DNA of 54,493 nt, taken from positions 1 to 54,493 of the IMG/VR virus record IMGVR_UViG_3300048996_000054, one strand, 5' to 3'. Source of the stretch: a virus. Made by a program: the position numbers and the translations under genes. Positions within the stretch are counted from its first letter, which is position 1, and every line of letters starts with the position of its first letter. Of the stretch, positions 29,605 through 38,587 are shown piece after piece. A model generated the notes under the pieces. That model was given only the letters and a program-made list of their open reading frames with translations. It was not told the origin of the DNA and searched no databases.

Positions 29605-29813
29605 CCCAGCTCCAAGTCCCGAACGCAACCCGGGCACGCCTCACGAGGCCGGACAACCGCGCAAGCGCCCCGGCTGGTGGAGGTGGTTCGCTGACGACAG
29701 CGCCCCGCCAAGGAGCGCGCCGGCCCCGCAAGGGCAACCCGGCGCCCCTGACGCGGGCAACCGCCGCCTCAGCTTGCACCTTCGCAACTACCCAAGGAGT
29801 TCAGCATGGCTGA
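29601..29813 (+). CDS. Doubtful 70-aa frame between scaffold and capsid genes
   Basis: ATGA-coupled to the scaffold gene and overlapping the capsid start by 8 nt, but the product (MTQLQVPNATRARLTRPDNR...) is Arg/Thr/Ala-rich and unlike a folded protein. Another frame over the same DNA gives a proline- and tryptophan-containing product (KRPGWWRWFADDSAPPRSAP). One of the two may be real. If neither is, this is a 200-bp spacer. Confidence 0.3.
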   Translation: MTQLQVPNATRARLTRPDNRASAPAGGGGSLTTAPRQGARRPRKGNPAPLTRATAASACTFATTQGVQHG

Positions 29814-30654
29814 CACCGCATTCCAGACGCAATACCGTCAAGAGTTCATCCAGGGCTTCGAACAGCACCAGTCGCTTCTGCGCGGCACGGTGACCACCGA
29901 GGCCGTCATCAAGGGCAACACCGCCGTGTTCCTCGTCGCCGATTCGGGCGCCGCCACCGCGGTCACCCGCGGCGTGAACGGCCTCATCCCGGCGCGCGCG
30001 GACAACATGACGCAGAACAGCTGCACGCTGTCCGAGTGGCACGACCTGGTGCGCAAGACCGGGTTCAACATCTTCGCCAGCCAGGGCGACCAGCGCGGCA
30101 TCATGCAGATGACCACGCAGGCTGTGATCAACCGCAAGATCGACAGCCAGATCATCACCGAGCTGAACACGGCCACCAACGACACCGGCGCCACGAAAAC
30201 GGCGTCGATCAACCTGGTCACGCGCGGCCAGGTGATCCTGGGCAACAACGGCGTGCCGTGGGACAACTGGATCACGCTGCTGTGCACGCCGGCCTTCCTG
30301 GGCTACCTGCGTCAGGCGCCGGAGTTCAGCCGCGCGTCGTACGTGAACAGCAAGCCGTTCGAGTCGGGCCCGGACTGGCGCGACACGCCGGTGTCCTACC
30401 GCTGGGACAACATGCTGATCGTCGTACACCCCAACCTGCCCGGCGTCGGCACCTCCGCCGAGAAGTGCTTCATGTACCACAAGAACGCCATCGGCCATGC
30501 CGCTGACGTCAAGGGCATGGAGACCCCGGTGGGCTACGACGAGGAGCAAGCCTACTCGTTCGCCCGCGCGTCCATGAACATGGGCGCCAAGCTGCTGCAG
30601 AACAGCGGCGTGGTCGTTTTCAATCACGACGGCAGCGCATTTTCGGCTGAGTAA
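29806..30654 (+). CDS. Major capsid protein (282 aa)
   Basis: MADTAFQTQYRQEFIQGFEQ, HQSLLRGTVTTEAVIKGNTA, VNGLIPARADNMTQNSCTLS and the C-terminal NSGVVVFNHDGSAFS are typical of the short HK97-fold coat proteins of this phage group. AAGGAG is well placed before the ATG. No maturation protease is evident. It is a little shorter than some relatives and is followed directly by a homing-type HNH gene. Confidence 0.88.
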   Translation: MADTAFQTQYRQEFIQGFEQHQSLLRGTVTTEAVIKGNTAVFLVADSGAATAVTRGVNGLIPARADNMTQNSCTLSEWHDLVRKTGFNIFASQGDQRGIMQMTTQAVINRKIDSQIITELNTATNDTGATKTASINLVTRGQVILGNNGVPWDNWITLLCTPAFLGYLRQAPEFSRASYVNSKPFESGPDWRDTPVSYRWDNMLIVVHPNLPGVGTSAEKCFMYHKNAIGHAADVKGMETPVGYDEEQAYSFARASMNMGAKLLQNSGVVVFNHDGSAFSAE

Positions 30655-30660
30655 TCCGGC

Positions 30661-31260
30661 ATGAACGTGCTGTCCATCTCCCAAGCCAAAGCCGAAGGGC
30701 TCACCCGGTATTTCACCGGGAAGCCTTGCGGCAAAGGCCATGTCTCCGAGCGCATGGTGTCGAACAAGTGCTGCGTGACTTGCCTTCGGGCAAAGCGCAA
30801 GGTACAGCGCCAGGCCAACCCGGAGCGGGAGGCGGCAGTGCGCCGTGCATGGGTTGCCTCGAATCCCGAGCACCACAAAGCCCTCAAGGCTGCATGGAAC
30901 AAGGCCGATCCCGAAGGTCAGGCCAAGCGTTCACGCGCTTGGTACCTCCGCAACAAGGAACAGGCCGACACCGCATCCAAGCGGTGGGTCGAGGAAAACC
31001 GTGGTCGTGCAAACGCGAGGGTCGTCCGGTATCACGCCGAACGACTCCAGCGGACGCCGGCCTGGGCTGACATCGGCCTGATCGACGACATCTACTCGCT
31101 CGCCTCGGTCCTTCGGGTCCATGGCGGTGTGCAGGTGGACGTCGACCATGAAGTCCCACTGCGGGGCCGCAAGGTGAGCGGGCTGCACACGCACCACAAC
31201 CTACGTCTTCTCGACTCGACGCAAAACAAGTCGAAGAGCAACCATTTCAACGTTTCATAG
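30661..31260 (+). CDS. HNH homing endonuclease inserted after the capsid gene (199 aa)
   Basis: N-terminal Cys knuckle (KPCGKGHVSERMVSNKCCVT, then C) typical of phage zinc-containing HNH proteins. A helical basic middle follows, then VDVDHEVPLRGRKVSGLHTH with HNLRLL, the HNH catalytic core. Starts 6 nt after the capsid stop. Free-standing HNH genes of this kind spread between phages by cutting lacking alleles. Its base composition resembles neighbours but the product is unusually basic. Confidence 0.85.
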   Translation: MNVLSISQAKAEGLTRYFTGKPCGKGHVSERMVSNKCCVTCLRAKRKVQRQANPEREAAVRRAWVASNPEHHKALKAAWNKADPEGQAKRSRAWYLRNKEQADTASKRWVEENRGRANARVVRYHAERLQRTPAWADIGLIDDIYSLASVLRVHGGVQVDVDHEVPLRGRKVSGLHTHHNLRLLDSTQNKSKSNHFNVS

Positions 31261-31269
31261 GAGCCACAC

Positions 31270-31527
31270 ATGGCCTATTCCACCGCAACCCCGCCCAACA
31301 AGCTGATGGACGCCGTCGGCGGCAACGGCGCGATCTGGAGCTACCGCTCCACGGACGCTGTCGCCACCGTGCGCGGCGCGAACTACATCACCAACGCCGT
31401 CGACCTCGGCATGAAGACCGGCGACATCGTCTTCAGCGCCGAGACCGACCAGGCGCCGGTGCTGGGCTCGGTCAGCGTCGTGGGCGCCGTCGCCGCTGCG
31501 GGCGCCACGCTGTACGCGCTGACCTGA
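31270..31527 (+). CDS. Small head decoration-like protein (85 aa)
   Basis: MAYSTATPPNKLMDAVGGNG, then SYRSTDAVATVRGANYITNA and LGMKTGDIVFSAETDQAPVL; a beta-rich small protein conserved right after the capsid gene in BPP-1-like phages. Probably a capsid decoration or stabilising protein. AGGAG precedes the ATG. Confidence 0.7.
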   Translation: MAYSTATPPNKLMDAVGGNGAIWSYRSTDAVATVRGANYITNAVDLGMKTGDIVFSAETDQAPVLGSVSVVGAVAAAGATLYALT

Positions 31528-31536
31528 TCTGCGCAG

Positions 31537-31558
31537 GGGAGGGCCTTCGGGCCTTCCC
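31537..31558 (+). other. UUCG-capped hairpin between head genes
   Basis: A 9-bp stem (GGGAGGGCC/GGCCTTCCC, with one G-T pair) closed by C(TTCG)G, the most stable tetraloop class, lies between two virion genes. No U-run follows (ATTCCC), so it is either a weak terminator or an mRNA-stabilising or processing element that could raise capsid mRNA over downstream messages. Confidence 0.55.
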
Positions 31559-31585
31559 ATTCCCTCCACCTCACAAGGAACCCTC

Positions 31586-32041
31586 ATGGAAGTCATCGAG
31601 AAGAAGGCCACGCACCGCAAGCTCACCGCCCCGCGGTTCAAGAACGCCGAGTTCGAGCGTACCGTCTGGCAAGCCTCCATCGAGGCTGGCGTGCCGTTCG
31701 AAGAAGTGCAGAAGCCCGAGTTCTGGGGCCACGTGGCCGAGAGCCTGAAGCCACTCGCGCGCATCGAGGTCATCGCCGAGGACCTGAGCTACTTCGCCGA
31801 GCTGATCGTGATCGACTGCGACCGCCTCTGGGCCAAGACCGCGGTGCTGCGCTTCGTGGAACTGGATGGCCAAGCCGCGCCGCCCACGCTTCCGGCCGAC
31901 TATCGCGTCGAATACAAGGGACCGACCAAGAAGCACGTCGTCATCCGCGAGTCGGACAACACGATCGTGCAGGAAGGCATCGCCACCAAAGCCGAGGCCA
32001 ATACCTGGGTCGGCGAGCACGTGAAGACCCTGGCGCGCTGA
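31586..32041 (+). CDS. Hypothetical structural-module protein (151 aa)
   Basis: MEVIEKKATHRKLTAPRFKN, PEFWGHVAESLKPLARIEVI and CDRLWAKTAVLRFVELDG; the last third (DYRVEYKGPTKKHVVIRESD) looks like a separate small domain. Conserved position after the capsid block in related podoviruses. Role not known. Confidence 0.65.
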   Translation: MEVIEKKATHRKLTAPRFKNAEFERTVWQASIEAGVPFEEVQKPEFWGHVAESLKPLARIEVIAEDLSYFAELIVIDCDRLWAKTAVLRFVELDGQAAPPTLPADYRVEYKGPTKKHVVIRESDNTIVQEGIATKAEANTWVGEHVKTLAR

Positions 32042-32042
32042 C

Positions 32043-32318
32043 ATGGCCACGATCCCGACCATCGCTGACGTGCTCGACGGCTTGGTTGCCGGGCGGTACA
32101 CGCGCGCGCAGGCGCTGGTCTGGATCGACCTGCTGATTGGCGAGGCCTGCGACGCCTCCTGTGACCGGGACGCCGCGGCGCGCGCAGCAATGCAGACCCT
32201 ACTGGCCGACCGAAAGTTTGTGCAGGACGCCATCAACGCCAGGCAGAACCCGATGGATGCGGTCGCCTGCGAAGCCTACCGGGCCGCCGATTCGATGAAA
32301 AAAGCGAGGAGCGCATGA
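32043..32318 (+). CDS. Hypothetical structural-module protein (91 aa)
   Basis: MATIPTIADVLDGLVAGRYT with a helical body and a basic end; a small all-alpha protein coupled to the tail adaptor gene by ATGA. Possibly a chaperone or head completion factor; no direct evidence. Confidence 0.6.
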   Translation: MATIPTIADVLDGLVAGRYTRAQALVWIDLLIGEACDASCDRDAAARAAMQTLLADRKFVQDAINARQNPMDAVACEAYRAADSMKKARSA

Positions 32319-32956
32319 CCACCACCAGCCGCCTGACCCTCTACAACGGCGCCCTGCGTGAACTGGGTGAGCGTCAGCTGGCCTCCATCACGGAGAACCG
32401 GGAGTCCCGCCGCATGCTCGACGCGGCTTGGGACGACAACGCCGTGCAGCGTGCGCTCGAGGCCGGCCAGTGGCTCTTTGCCTGCCGCTCCATGCAGTAC
32501 GACTACAGCCCTTCGGTGGAGCCGCCCTTCGGTTTCCAGCGGGCCTTCAACAAGCCGGACGACTTCGTGCGGACCCTGGCCATCTGCTCGGACGCCTACT
32601 TTCGGACCCCCCTCACGGCCCGGCAGGTGTCCGACGAGGCCGGCTACTGGTTCTCCGACCTGGACACCATCTACGTGAAGTACGTGTCCAACGCTGCGGA
32701 ATACGGCGGCGCCATGGCTCGCTGGCCGCAGTCGTTCGTCAAGTACCTCGAGGCCCTGCTGGCGCGCGACATCGCCATGCCCCTGAAGCAGAACCGCCAG
32801 GCCATGCTCGACATGGAGCAGCTGATGGAAAAGCGGCTCACCGAGGCCAAGTCGCAAAACGCGATGGCCGACGGCTCCAAGCAGCTGCCGGTGGGTAGCT
32901 GGGTCGGAGCGCGCTTCGGCGGCCTCTGGGGCAGCCGCAACAGGAACGGCCAGTGA
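32315..32956 (+). CDS. Tail tubular protein A-like adaptor (213 aa)
   Basis: LTLYNGALRELGERQLASIT, ESRRMLDAAWDDNAVQRALE, QWLFACRSMQ and FNKPDDFVRTLAICSDAYF match the gp11/gp4-type adaptor that connects portal to nozzle in short-tailed phages. Length is normal for the family. ATGA-coupled on both sides. Confidence 0.9.
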   Translation: MTTTSRLTLYNGALRELGERQLASITENRESRRMLDAAWDDNAVQRALEAGQWLFACRSMQYDYSPSVEPPFGFQRAFNKPDDFVRTLAICSDAYFRTPLTARQVSDEAGYWFSDLDTIYVKYVSNAAEYGGAMARWPQSFVKYLEALLARDIAMPLKQNRQAMLDMEQLMEKRLTEAKSQNAMADGSKQLPVGSWVGARFGGLWGSRNRNGQ

Positions 32957-35601
32957 AGGGCGAGCAGCAGATCCTCGCCTTCAACCGGGGGCTGATCTCC
33001 CGGCTGGCGATGGCCCGCACGGACCTGAAGCGCTATCCCATGAGTGCGCAGGAGCAGACCAACTACATGCCCCGGGTTCTGGGCAGCGCCATGCTGCGAC
33101 CTGGCATGGGGTATCTGGGCACCACCCGCAGCAACACCCGCGCCAAGATGCTGGACTTCATCTTCGCATCAGATGACACCGCGGTGCTGGAGCTCACCGA
33201 CTCCAACCTGCGCATCTGGGTGAACGACGCGCTGGTGACCCGGCAGGCTGTGACTGCGGTCTTCGCCAATGGCACCTTCGACGCCAACCTGGCCGGCTGG
33301 ACCGACATCGACCAGACCACGCAGACCATCTCGCAGTGGGTGGCCGGTGGATACATGGGCCTGTCCGGGTACGGCGACAGCTACGCCGGTCGGCGCCAGG
33401 CCGTCACCATCAACGAAGTGAACACGGTGCATGGCCTTCGGGTCGTGGTCGCCCGCGGAGAGGTCGAAGTGCTGGTTGGCGCTACGCCCGGCGGCGATGA
33501 CTACTTCCACGTCACGCTGGGGGTCGGCACCCACTCGCTGGCCTTCACCCCCACTGGCAACATCACCGTCGACATCCGTTCGTTCACCGAGTACGAGTCG
33601 CTGGTCGACTCGGTGAGCTTCGACGTGGCCGGTGTGCTGACACTGCCGACTCCATGGACCGAGGCGCTGCTGCAATACGTGCGCAAGGACCAGTCGGGCG
33701 ACGTGCTGTTCGTCTCTTGCACGGGGCTGCAGCAGCGCAGGATCGAGCGGCGCGGCGTCACCTCCTGGTCGATCGTCCTGTACGAGACCGAGAACGGGCC
33801 GTTTCGGGTGATCAACACCACCCCGGTCACGATCAGCAACACGCTCATCCGCGGCACCACCGCACTGACGGCATCGCAGCCTACCTTCAAGCTGGCGCAC
33901 GTGGGCGCCCTGTTTCGCCTGAAGTCCAACGGCCAGGACGTCGAGCGCGTGTTCGAGGCGCTGAACGAAGTGGGCGACCAGATCGTGGTAACCGGCGTGG
34001 GCGATACCCGTGAGTTCACGGTCACCATCAGCGGAGCTTTTGTCGCCACCATCACCTTGCAGCGCAGCGTAGGGGACACGGGAGTCTGGGAAGACACCGC
34101 CACCACCTATACCGCGCCTGGCACAGCCACCTTCAACGACACGCTGGACAACCAGATCATCGCCTACCGCCTGAAGTGCACCGCCTACACCAGCGGCACC
34201 AGCGACGGGCAACTGAGCTACCAGTACGGCTCCATCACCGGCGTGGTCCGCATCATCACGGTGACCAACTCGCTGGTCGCTACGGCTTCCGTGCTGAAGA
34301 CGCTGGGCAGCCTGACCGGCTCCACCACCGACTGGAACGAGGGCTGCTGGTCCGACTATCGTGGCTGGCCGTCTGCCGTGGCGCTGGACGAAGGGCGCCT
34401 GTGGTGGGCCGGCAAGGACAAGTGGTACGGCAGCGTCACCGATGACTTCCACAACTTCGACCCGGACTACGAAGGCGATGCGGCTCCCATCATCCGGTCG
34501 ATCGGATCTGGCCCGGTGGACGTCATCAACTGGCTGCTGCCCCTGCAACGCCTGCTGGCCGGCACCGACGGGTCGGTGGTCATGGGGCGCTCCAACTCCT
34601 TCGACGAGCCGCTGACCAACAGCAACTTCAACCCGAAGATCCCGCTCACGCAGGGTTCCGCGCGCATCCAGGCGCTGAAGATAGACAACACCGGGGTCTA
34701 TGTGCAGCGCGGCGGCCGGCGCATGCTGTCCATCTCGCCTTCGGCTGATGGCACCTCCAGCTACGCGGCAGAAGACCTCACGCAGCTGGTGCCCGAGGTG
34801 ACCACCACCGGGGTAGTTGCGTTCGCCATCCAGCGGCAGCCAGACACCCGCATCCATTGCGTGCTCGCTGACGGGACCGTCGCGGTGATGGTCTACGACA
34901 AGACCGAAGATGTGAAGTGCTGGATCGAAGTCGAGACGACCGGCGCCTCCGGGCTCGTGGAAGACGTGCTGGTGATGCCCGGCACTGGCGGCGAGGACGC
35001 TGTCTATTACGTGGTGAACCGCACCATCGGCGGGACGACCAAGCGCTACTTCGAACGCTGGGCGCGTGAGGACGAGTCGATCGGCGGCACGGTCAGCAAG
35101 CTGGCCGACTCCTTCGTCACCTACGACGGATCGAACCTGTCCCACCTCGAGGGTGAGGAGGTGATCGGCTGGTACAACGGCGTCGCGCTCGACCCGGTGA
35201 CCGTCAGCGGCGGGGCGGCATCTGGCATGCCGGTCGGCGCGATCGTGGGCCTGACCTACCGCGCCAGGTTCAAGAGCACGAAGCTGGCCTACGTCACCCA
35301 GCCCGGCGAGTCGGGCATGCCTTCGCGCAAGCGCCTGAACGCGCTGGCCCTGGTGCTGGCCGACACCCACCCGCAGGGTGTCCGCTACGGCCGGGACTTC
35401 GTGACCATGGACGACCTGCCGCTGCAGGAGGCCTATCAGGACGTCGACCCGGACGCGGTGTGGGAGGCCTACAACTACGAGGCGTTTTCCTTGCCAGGCG
35501 AGTGGGGCGTGGACGAGCGCCTGTGCCTGGAATCGAACGCACCCTATCCCTGCACGCTGCTGGCGGCGATCCCAGTCCTTGCTTCCAACAGCACGACATG
35601 A
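32953..35601 (+). CDS. Tail tubular protein B-like nozzle (882 aa)
   Basis: GTG start. ILAFNRGLISRLAMARTDLK, RYPMSAQEQTNYMPRVLGSA and MLRPGMGYLG are the family opening; SDYRGWPSAVALDEGRLWWA and YGSVTDDFHNFD are further conserved blocks. It forms the tail tube tip through which DNA leaves. Ends overlapping the GNAT-like gene by ATGA. Confidence 0.9.
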   Translation: MKGEQQILAFNRGLISRLAMARTDLKRYPMSAQEQTNYMPRVLGSAMLRPGMGYLGTTRSNTRAKMLDFIFASDDTAVLELTDSNLRIWVNDALVTRQAVTAVFANGTFDANLAGWTDIDQTTQTISQWVAGGYMGLSGYGDSYAGRRQAVTINEVNTVHGLRVVVARGEVEVLVGATPGGDDYFHVTLGVGTHSLAFTPTGNITVDIRSFTEYESLVDSVSFDVAGVLTLPTPWTEALLQYVRKDQSGDVLFVSCTGLQQRRIERRGVTSWSIVLYETENGPFRVINTTPVTISNTLIRGTTALTASQPTFKLAHVGALFRLKSNGQDVERVFEALNEVGDQIVVTGVGDTREFTVTISGAFVATITLQRSVGDTGVWEDTATTYTAPGTATFNDTLDNQIIAYRLKCTAYTSGTSDGQLSYQYGSITGVVRIITVTNSLVATASVLKTLGSLTGSTTDWNEGCWSDYRGWPSAVALDEGRLWWAGKDKWYGSVTDDFHNFDPDYEGDAAPIIRSIGSGPVDVINWLLPLQRLLAGTDGSVVMGRSNSFDEPLTNSNFNPKIPLTQGSARIQALKIDNTGVYVQRGGRRMLSISPSADGTSSYAAEDLTQLVPEVTTTGVVAFAIQRQPDTRIHCVLADGTVAVMVYDKTEDVKCWIEVETTGASGLVEDVLVMPGTGGEDAVYYVVNRTIGGTTKRYFERWAREDESIGGTVSKLADSFVTYDGSNLSHLEGEEVIGWYNGVALDPVTVSGGAASGMPVGAIVGLTYRARFKSTKLAYVTQPGESGMPSRKRLNALALVLADTHPQGVRYGRDFVTMDDLPLQEAYQDVDPDAVWEAYNYEAFSLPGEWGVDERLCLESNAPYPCTLLAAIPVLASNSTT

Positions 35602-35954
35602 TCATCCGCCCGCTCACGATCGAAGACCTGCGCCAGTGGTGGGGTGACGTCGAACTTCAGCGCACCGTCCGTGGCTTCGCGGTGCTCGATGGCGACGAGG
35701 TCAAAGGCGTGGCAGGGCTCATGTACCTGCACAGCTCCATCGTGGCCTTCGCGGAGATGGGGGAGGACGGGCAGAAGCACCCGCTGACCATCATGCGCGT
35801 GGCGCGCGCGATGAAGGCGCTGATGCGCGGCATCGTGGCGCCGATCTTCGCGGTGGCAGACGAGCAATACCCGAATTCCGCAGGGTTCCTCAAGCACTGC
35901 GGGTTCGAGCAGGTGGTCGGTCGACAGTACGTATTCAAGAACGGAAGGGGGTAA
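35598..35954 (+). CDS. GNAT-fold protein of the tail module (118 aa)
   Basis: MIIRPLTIEDLRQWWGDVEL; a central strand with FAVLDGDEVKGVAGLMYL, and the C-terminal NSAGFLKHCGFEQVVGRQYV matches the last strands of acetyltransferases. GNAT-like proteins sit at this place in several podoviruses, sometimes packaged. Substrate unknown. Confidence 0.75.
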   Translation: MIIRPLTIEDLRQWWGDVELQRTVRGFAVLDGDEVKGVAGLMYLHSSIVAFAEMGEDGQKHPLTIMRVARAMKALMRGIVAPIFAVADEQYPNSAGFLKHCGFEQVVGRQYVFKNGRG

Positions 35955-35957
35955 GCA

Positions 35958-36455
35958 ATGGCAGTCGCTCCCATAATGCTCATGATGATGGCCAGCGCAG
36001 CGGTCACCATCATCGGCCAGCAGCAGGCCGCGAAGGCGGAACAGGTCGGGCTGGACTACCAAGCCAAGCAGATGGAGGTCAAGGCCGGCCAGGACCGCGC
36101 GACCGCGCAGCGCCAGGGCATGGAGGAGCATCGCCAAGCCCGGCTTGCCAACTCCCGCGTGCAGGCGCTGGCAGGCGGAGGCGGCGCGGACGAGAGCGTG
36201 ATGAACCTCACGGCCAACATCGCGGGCGAAGGGGAATACAACGCGCTGACGTCACTGTACGAGGGTGAGCAGAGTGCGCTCGGCCGCGAGATGCAGGGCG
36301 CAGGCCTTCGCATGGAGGGCAAGGCCAAGCGCACCGCGGCGAACTGGAAGTCGGCCAGCACCGTGATGAGCACCGCATCGTCCATGTTCGGCAGCTACGG
36401 CAGCGGGGGCTTTGGAGCTTCTGCTGGCGGTGGCGCATTCGGAAAGGGCGGCTGA
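35958..36455 (+). CDS. Internal virion protein (ejection protein B-like, 165 aa)
   Basis: A hydrophobic N-terminus (APIMLMMMASAAVTIIGQQQ) precedes a long charged helix (AKAEQVGLDYQAKQMEVKAG) and a Gly/Ser/Ala-rich tail. This is the usual make-up of small podovirus internal or ejection proteins that line the DNA path. Its stop overlaps the next ATG. Confidence 0.75.
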   Translation: MAVAPIMLMMMASAAVTIIGQQQAAKAEQVGLDYQAKQMEVKAGQDRATAQRQGMEEHRQARLANSRVQALAGGGGADESVMNLTANIAGEGEYNALTSLYEGEQSALGREMQGAGLRMEGKAKRTAANWKSASTVMSTASSMFGSYGSGGFGASAGGGAFGKGG

Positions 36456-38587
36456 TGGCCACCATGCCGCAACTCGGCGCCCGCCGGACGCCCAAGGACA
36501 CCCGGCAGATTGCCACGGTGGACCTGTCGGCGGAAGGCCGCGCCATCGAAGGCTTCGGCAACACCGCGCTGAAGATCTCCGAGGACCTGATGAAGCAGCA
36601 GCAGCAGGAGGCCGACGCCGCTTCCGTGTTCGCTGCCCGCCGCAAGCTCGACGACTGGGAACGCTCCAACCTGTACGACTCGCAGAACGGCGCCGTGGCC
36701 AAGCTTGGGCGCGACTCCTTCGATCTGCCGACCACCATTCCCAAGTCTTTCGACGAGTTCGCCGGAAAGCTGGGCGATGGCATCACCTCGCCGCGGGCGC
36801 GCAATGCGGTGCAGGAGATGATCACCAGCCGGCGAGACCAGGCGCTGAACTTCGTGGACCGCCACACCTTCCAGCAGCGGCAGGTGTTCGAAGAGGGGCA
36901 GTTCAAGGCGGACATCGATTCCAGCCTGAACCGGGCGGCGTTGCTGATGGACGCGGGCGACAGCGCCACGTCGGCGGCCGAGGTGAAGCTGGCACAGACG
37001 CGCGCGGTGGGGTTCCTGAAGGCGCGCGGCAAGTCGGAAGAAGAGATTGCGGCGGCCACCCGCGACATCTCGAGCAAGGCCGCCATCAGCACGATCAACA
37101 TGCTGCTGGACAAGGACAAGCCCACCGAGGCAGAGAAGTACCTGCGGGAGAACGCCGGCAGCATGAAGACCGAGGACATGCTGCGTGCACAGGCTGCGGT
37201 CGGCAAGGCGGTCGATGCGCGGCAGGGCCTGGTGGTGGCGCAGACGGTGGTGGACAAGGTGCTCAAGCCCGCGGTGGCGCCTACCGACTTCGGACGCCTG
37301 CATGCCCTGGCCGGCGAGCCGGCGCCGGAGCGCCTGACCGAACTGGTGAAGATGGCGGAGTCCGGCGGCAAGCGGTACGCCAAGGACGGCGTGATCCTCA
37401 CCAGCACCAAGGGCGCCAAGGGCGAGATGCAGGTGCTCGACTCGACGAACAAGGACCCGGGCTACGGCGTGGTGCCGGCGCGCGACAACAGCCCGGACGA
37501 GCGCGCGCGCGTGGGGCGCGACTACCTGCAGGCGATGGTGCGCGAGTTCAAGGGTGACGTGCCGAAGGCCCTGGCCGCCTATAACGCTGGTCCCGGGCGG
37601 GTGCAGGACGCCATCAAGGCCGGCGGCGACAACTGGCTGGAGAAGTTGCCGGACGAGACCAAGGCCTACGTGGCGAAGATCACCAAGCAGTTCGGCGAGG
37701 GCGCCGGTGCGCCGACGCTGCCGACGCTGCAGTCGCTGCACGAGCAGGTGCGCAAAACCATCCCGCCCGACCAGCCGCAGCGCCGCAAGATCGCACTGGA
37801 CGAGGTCACCCGCCAGTACGAGGAAACGCTCAAGGCCAAGAAGCAGGGCGAGGACGAAAACATCGCCCGCGGCTACCAGTGGCTGGACCAGAACGGTGGG
37901 CGCTTCAGCCAGATGCCGGCGAACCTGCGCGCCAACATCCCAGCCAAGGACTACGACAACATGCGCAACTACGGGGTGCGCGTGGCCAAGGGCGACGACA
38001 TCACCGACCCGGTGGTGTTCCAGAAGATGGCGACGGACGACAAGTGGCTGGCCGGCCTGACGGATGCGCAGTTCTACATGCACAGCCGGCAGCTGTCGCA
38101 GTCCGACCAGCAGCAGATGGCGCTGCGCCGCGGCAAGCTCCTGAACAAGGACATCCCGGCCGGCCAGAAGCCCACGGACCTCGACGCCAACGGCGTGAAC
38201 GCCATCTTGAACAACCGCCTGCAGCAAATCGGCCTGGACCCGACCCCGAAGGACTCCAGTTCGGAAGCGCAGCGCGTGGGCGCCATCCGCAAATTCGTCT
38301 GGGATGGGGTGCTGCAGGCGCAGCAGGCCGCCGGCAAGAAGTTCAATGACGCCGAGATGAGCACGCAGATCGACAAGATGTTCGCCACCAACGTCACGTT
38401 TCAGAAGACCTTCCTGGGCTTCGCCACAGGCTCTAAGGAGTCCATGCGGCTGCTCGGTATGTCGGTGGGCGACATCCCGGGCGACGTCAAGACGGCGCTG
38501 GAGAAGGACTTCGTCGCCAACGGCATCAGCAAGCCGACCGACGCGGACTTGCTGGGCGCGTACTTCCAGCTGAGGGCCCGCAAGTGA
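36455..38587 (+). CDS. Internal virion protein with lytic transglycosylase domain (710 aa)
   Basis: SLT domain around residues 290-410: KMAESGGKRY with catalytic E302, then GEMQVLD, and AAYNAGPGRVQDAIKAGGDN. The flanking parts are helical and Q/K/A-rich. It would be ejected first and open peptidoglycan so that DNA can pass. Such fusion of transglycosylase to an internal core protein is known from T7 gp16 and BPP-1-like phages. Confidence 0.9.
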   Translation: MATMPQLGARRTPKDTRQIATVDLSAEGRAIEGFGNTALKISEDLMKQQQQEADAASVFAARRKLDDWERSNLYDSQNGAVAKLGRDSFDLPTTIPKSFDEFAGKLGDGITSPRARNAVQEMITSRRDQALNFVDRHTFQQRQVFEEGQFKADIDSSLNRAALLMDAGDSATSAAEVKLAQTRAVGFLKARGKSEEEIAAATRDISSKAAISTINMLLDKDKPTEAEKYLRENAGSMKTEDMLRAQAAVGKAVDARQGLVVAQTVVDKVLKPAVAPTDFGRLHALAGEPAPERLTELVKMAESGGKRYAKDGVILTSTKGAKGEMQVLDSTNKDPGYGVVPARDNSPDERARVGRDYLQAMVREFKGDVPKALAAYNAGPGRVQDAIKAGGDNWLEKLPDETKAYVAKITKQFGEGAGAPTLPTLQSLHEQVRKTIPPDQPQRRKIALDEVTRQYEETLKAKKQGEDENIARGYQWLDQNGGRFSQMPANLRANIPAKDYDNMRNYGVRVAKGDDITDPVVFQKMATDDKWLAGLTDAQFYMHSRQLSQSDQQQMALRRGKLLNKDIPAGQKPTDLDANGVNAILNNRLQQIGLDPTPKDSSSEAQRVGAIRKFVWDGVLQAQQAAGKKFNDAEMSTQIDKMFATNVTFQKTFLGFATGSKESMRLLGMSVGDIPGDVKTALEKDFVANGISKPTDADLLGAYFQLRARK

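Noticed and set aside
33169-35370. Minus-strand frame of 733 aa opposite the nozzle gene
   Set aside because: Shadow of a recognised tail gene; no ribosome site or motif.
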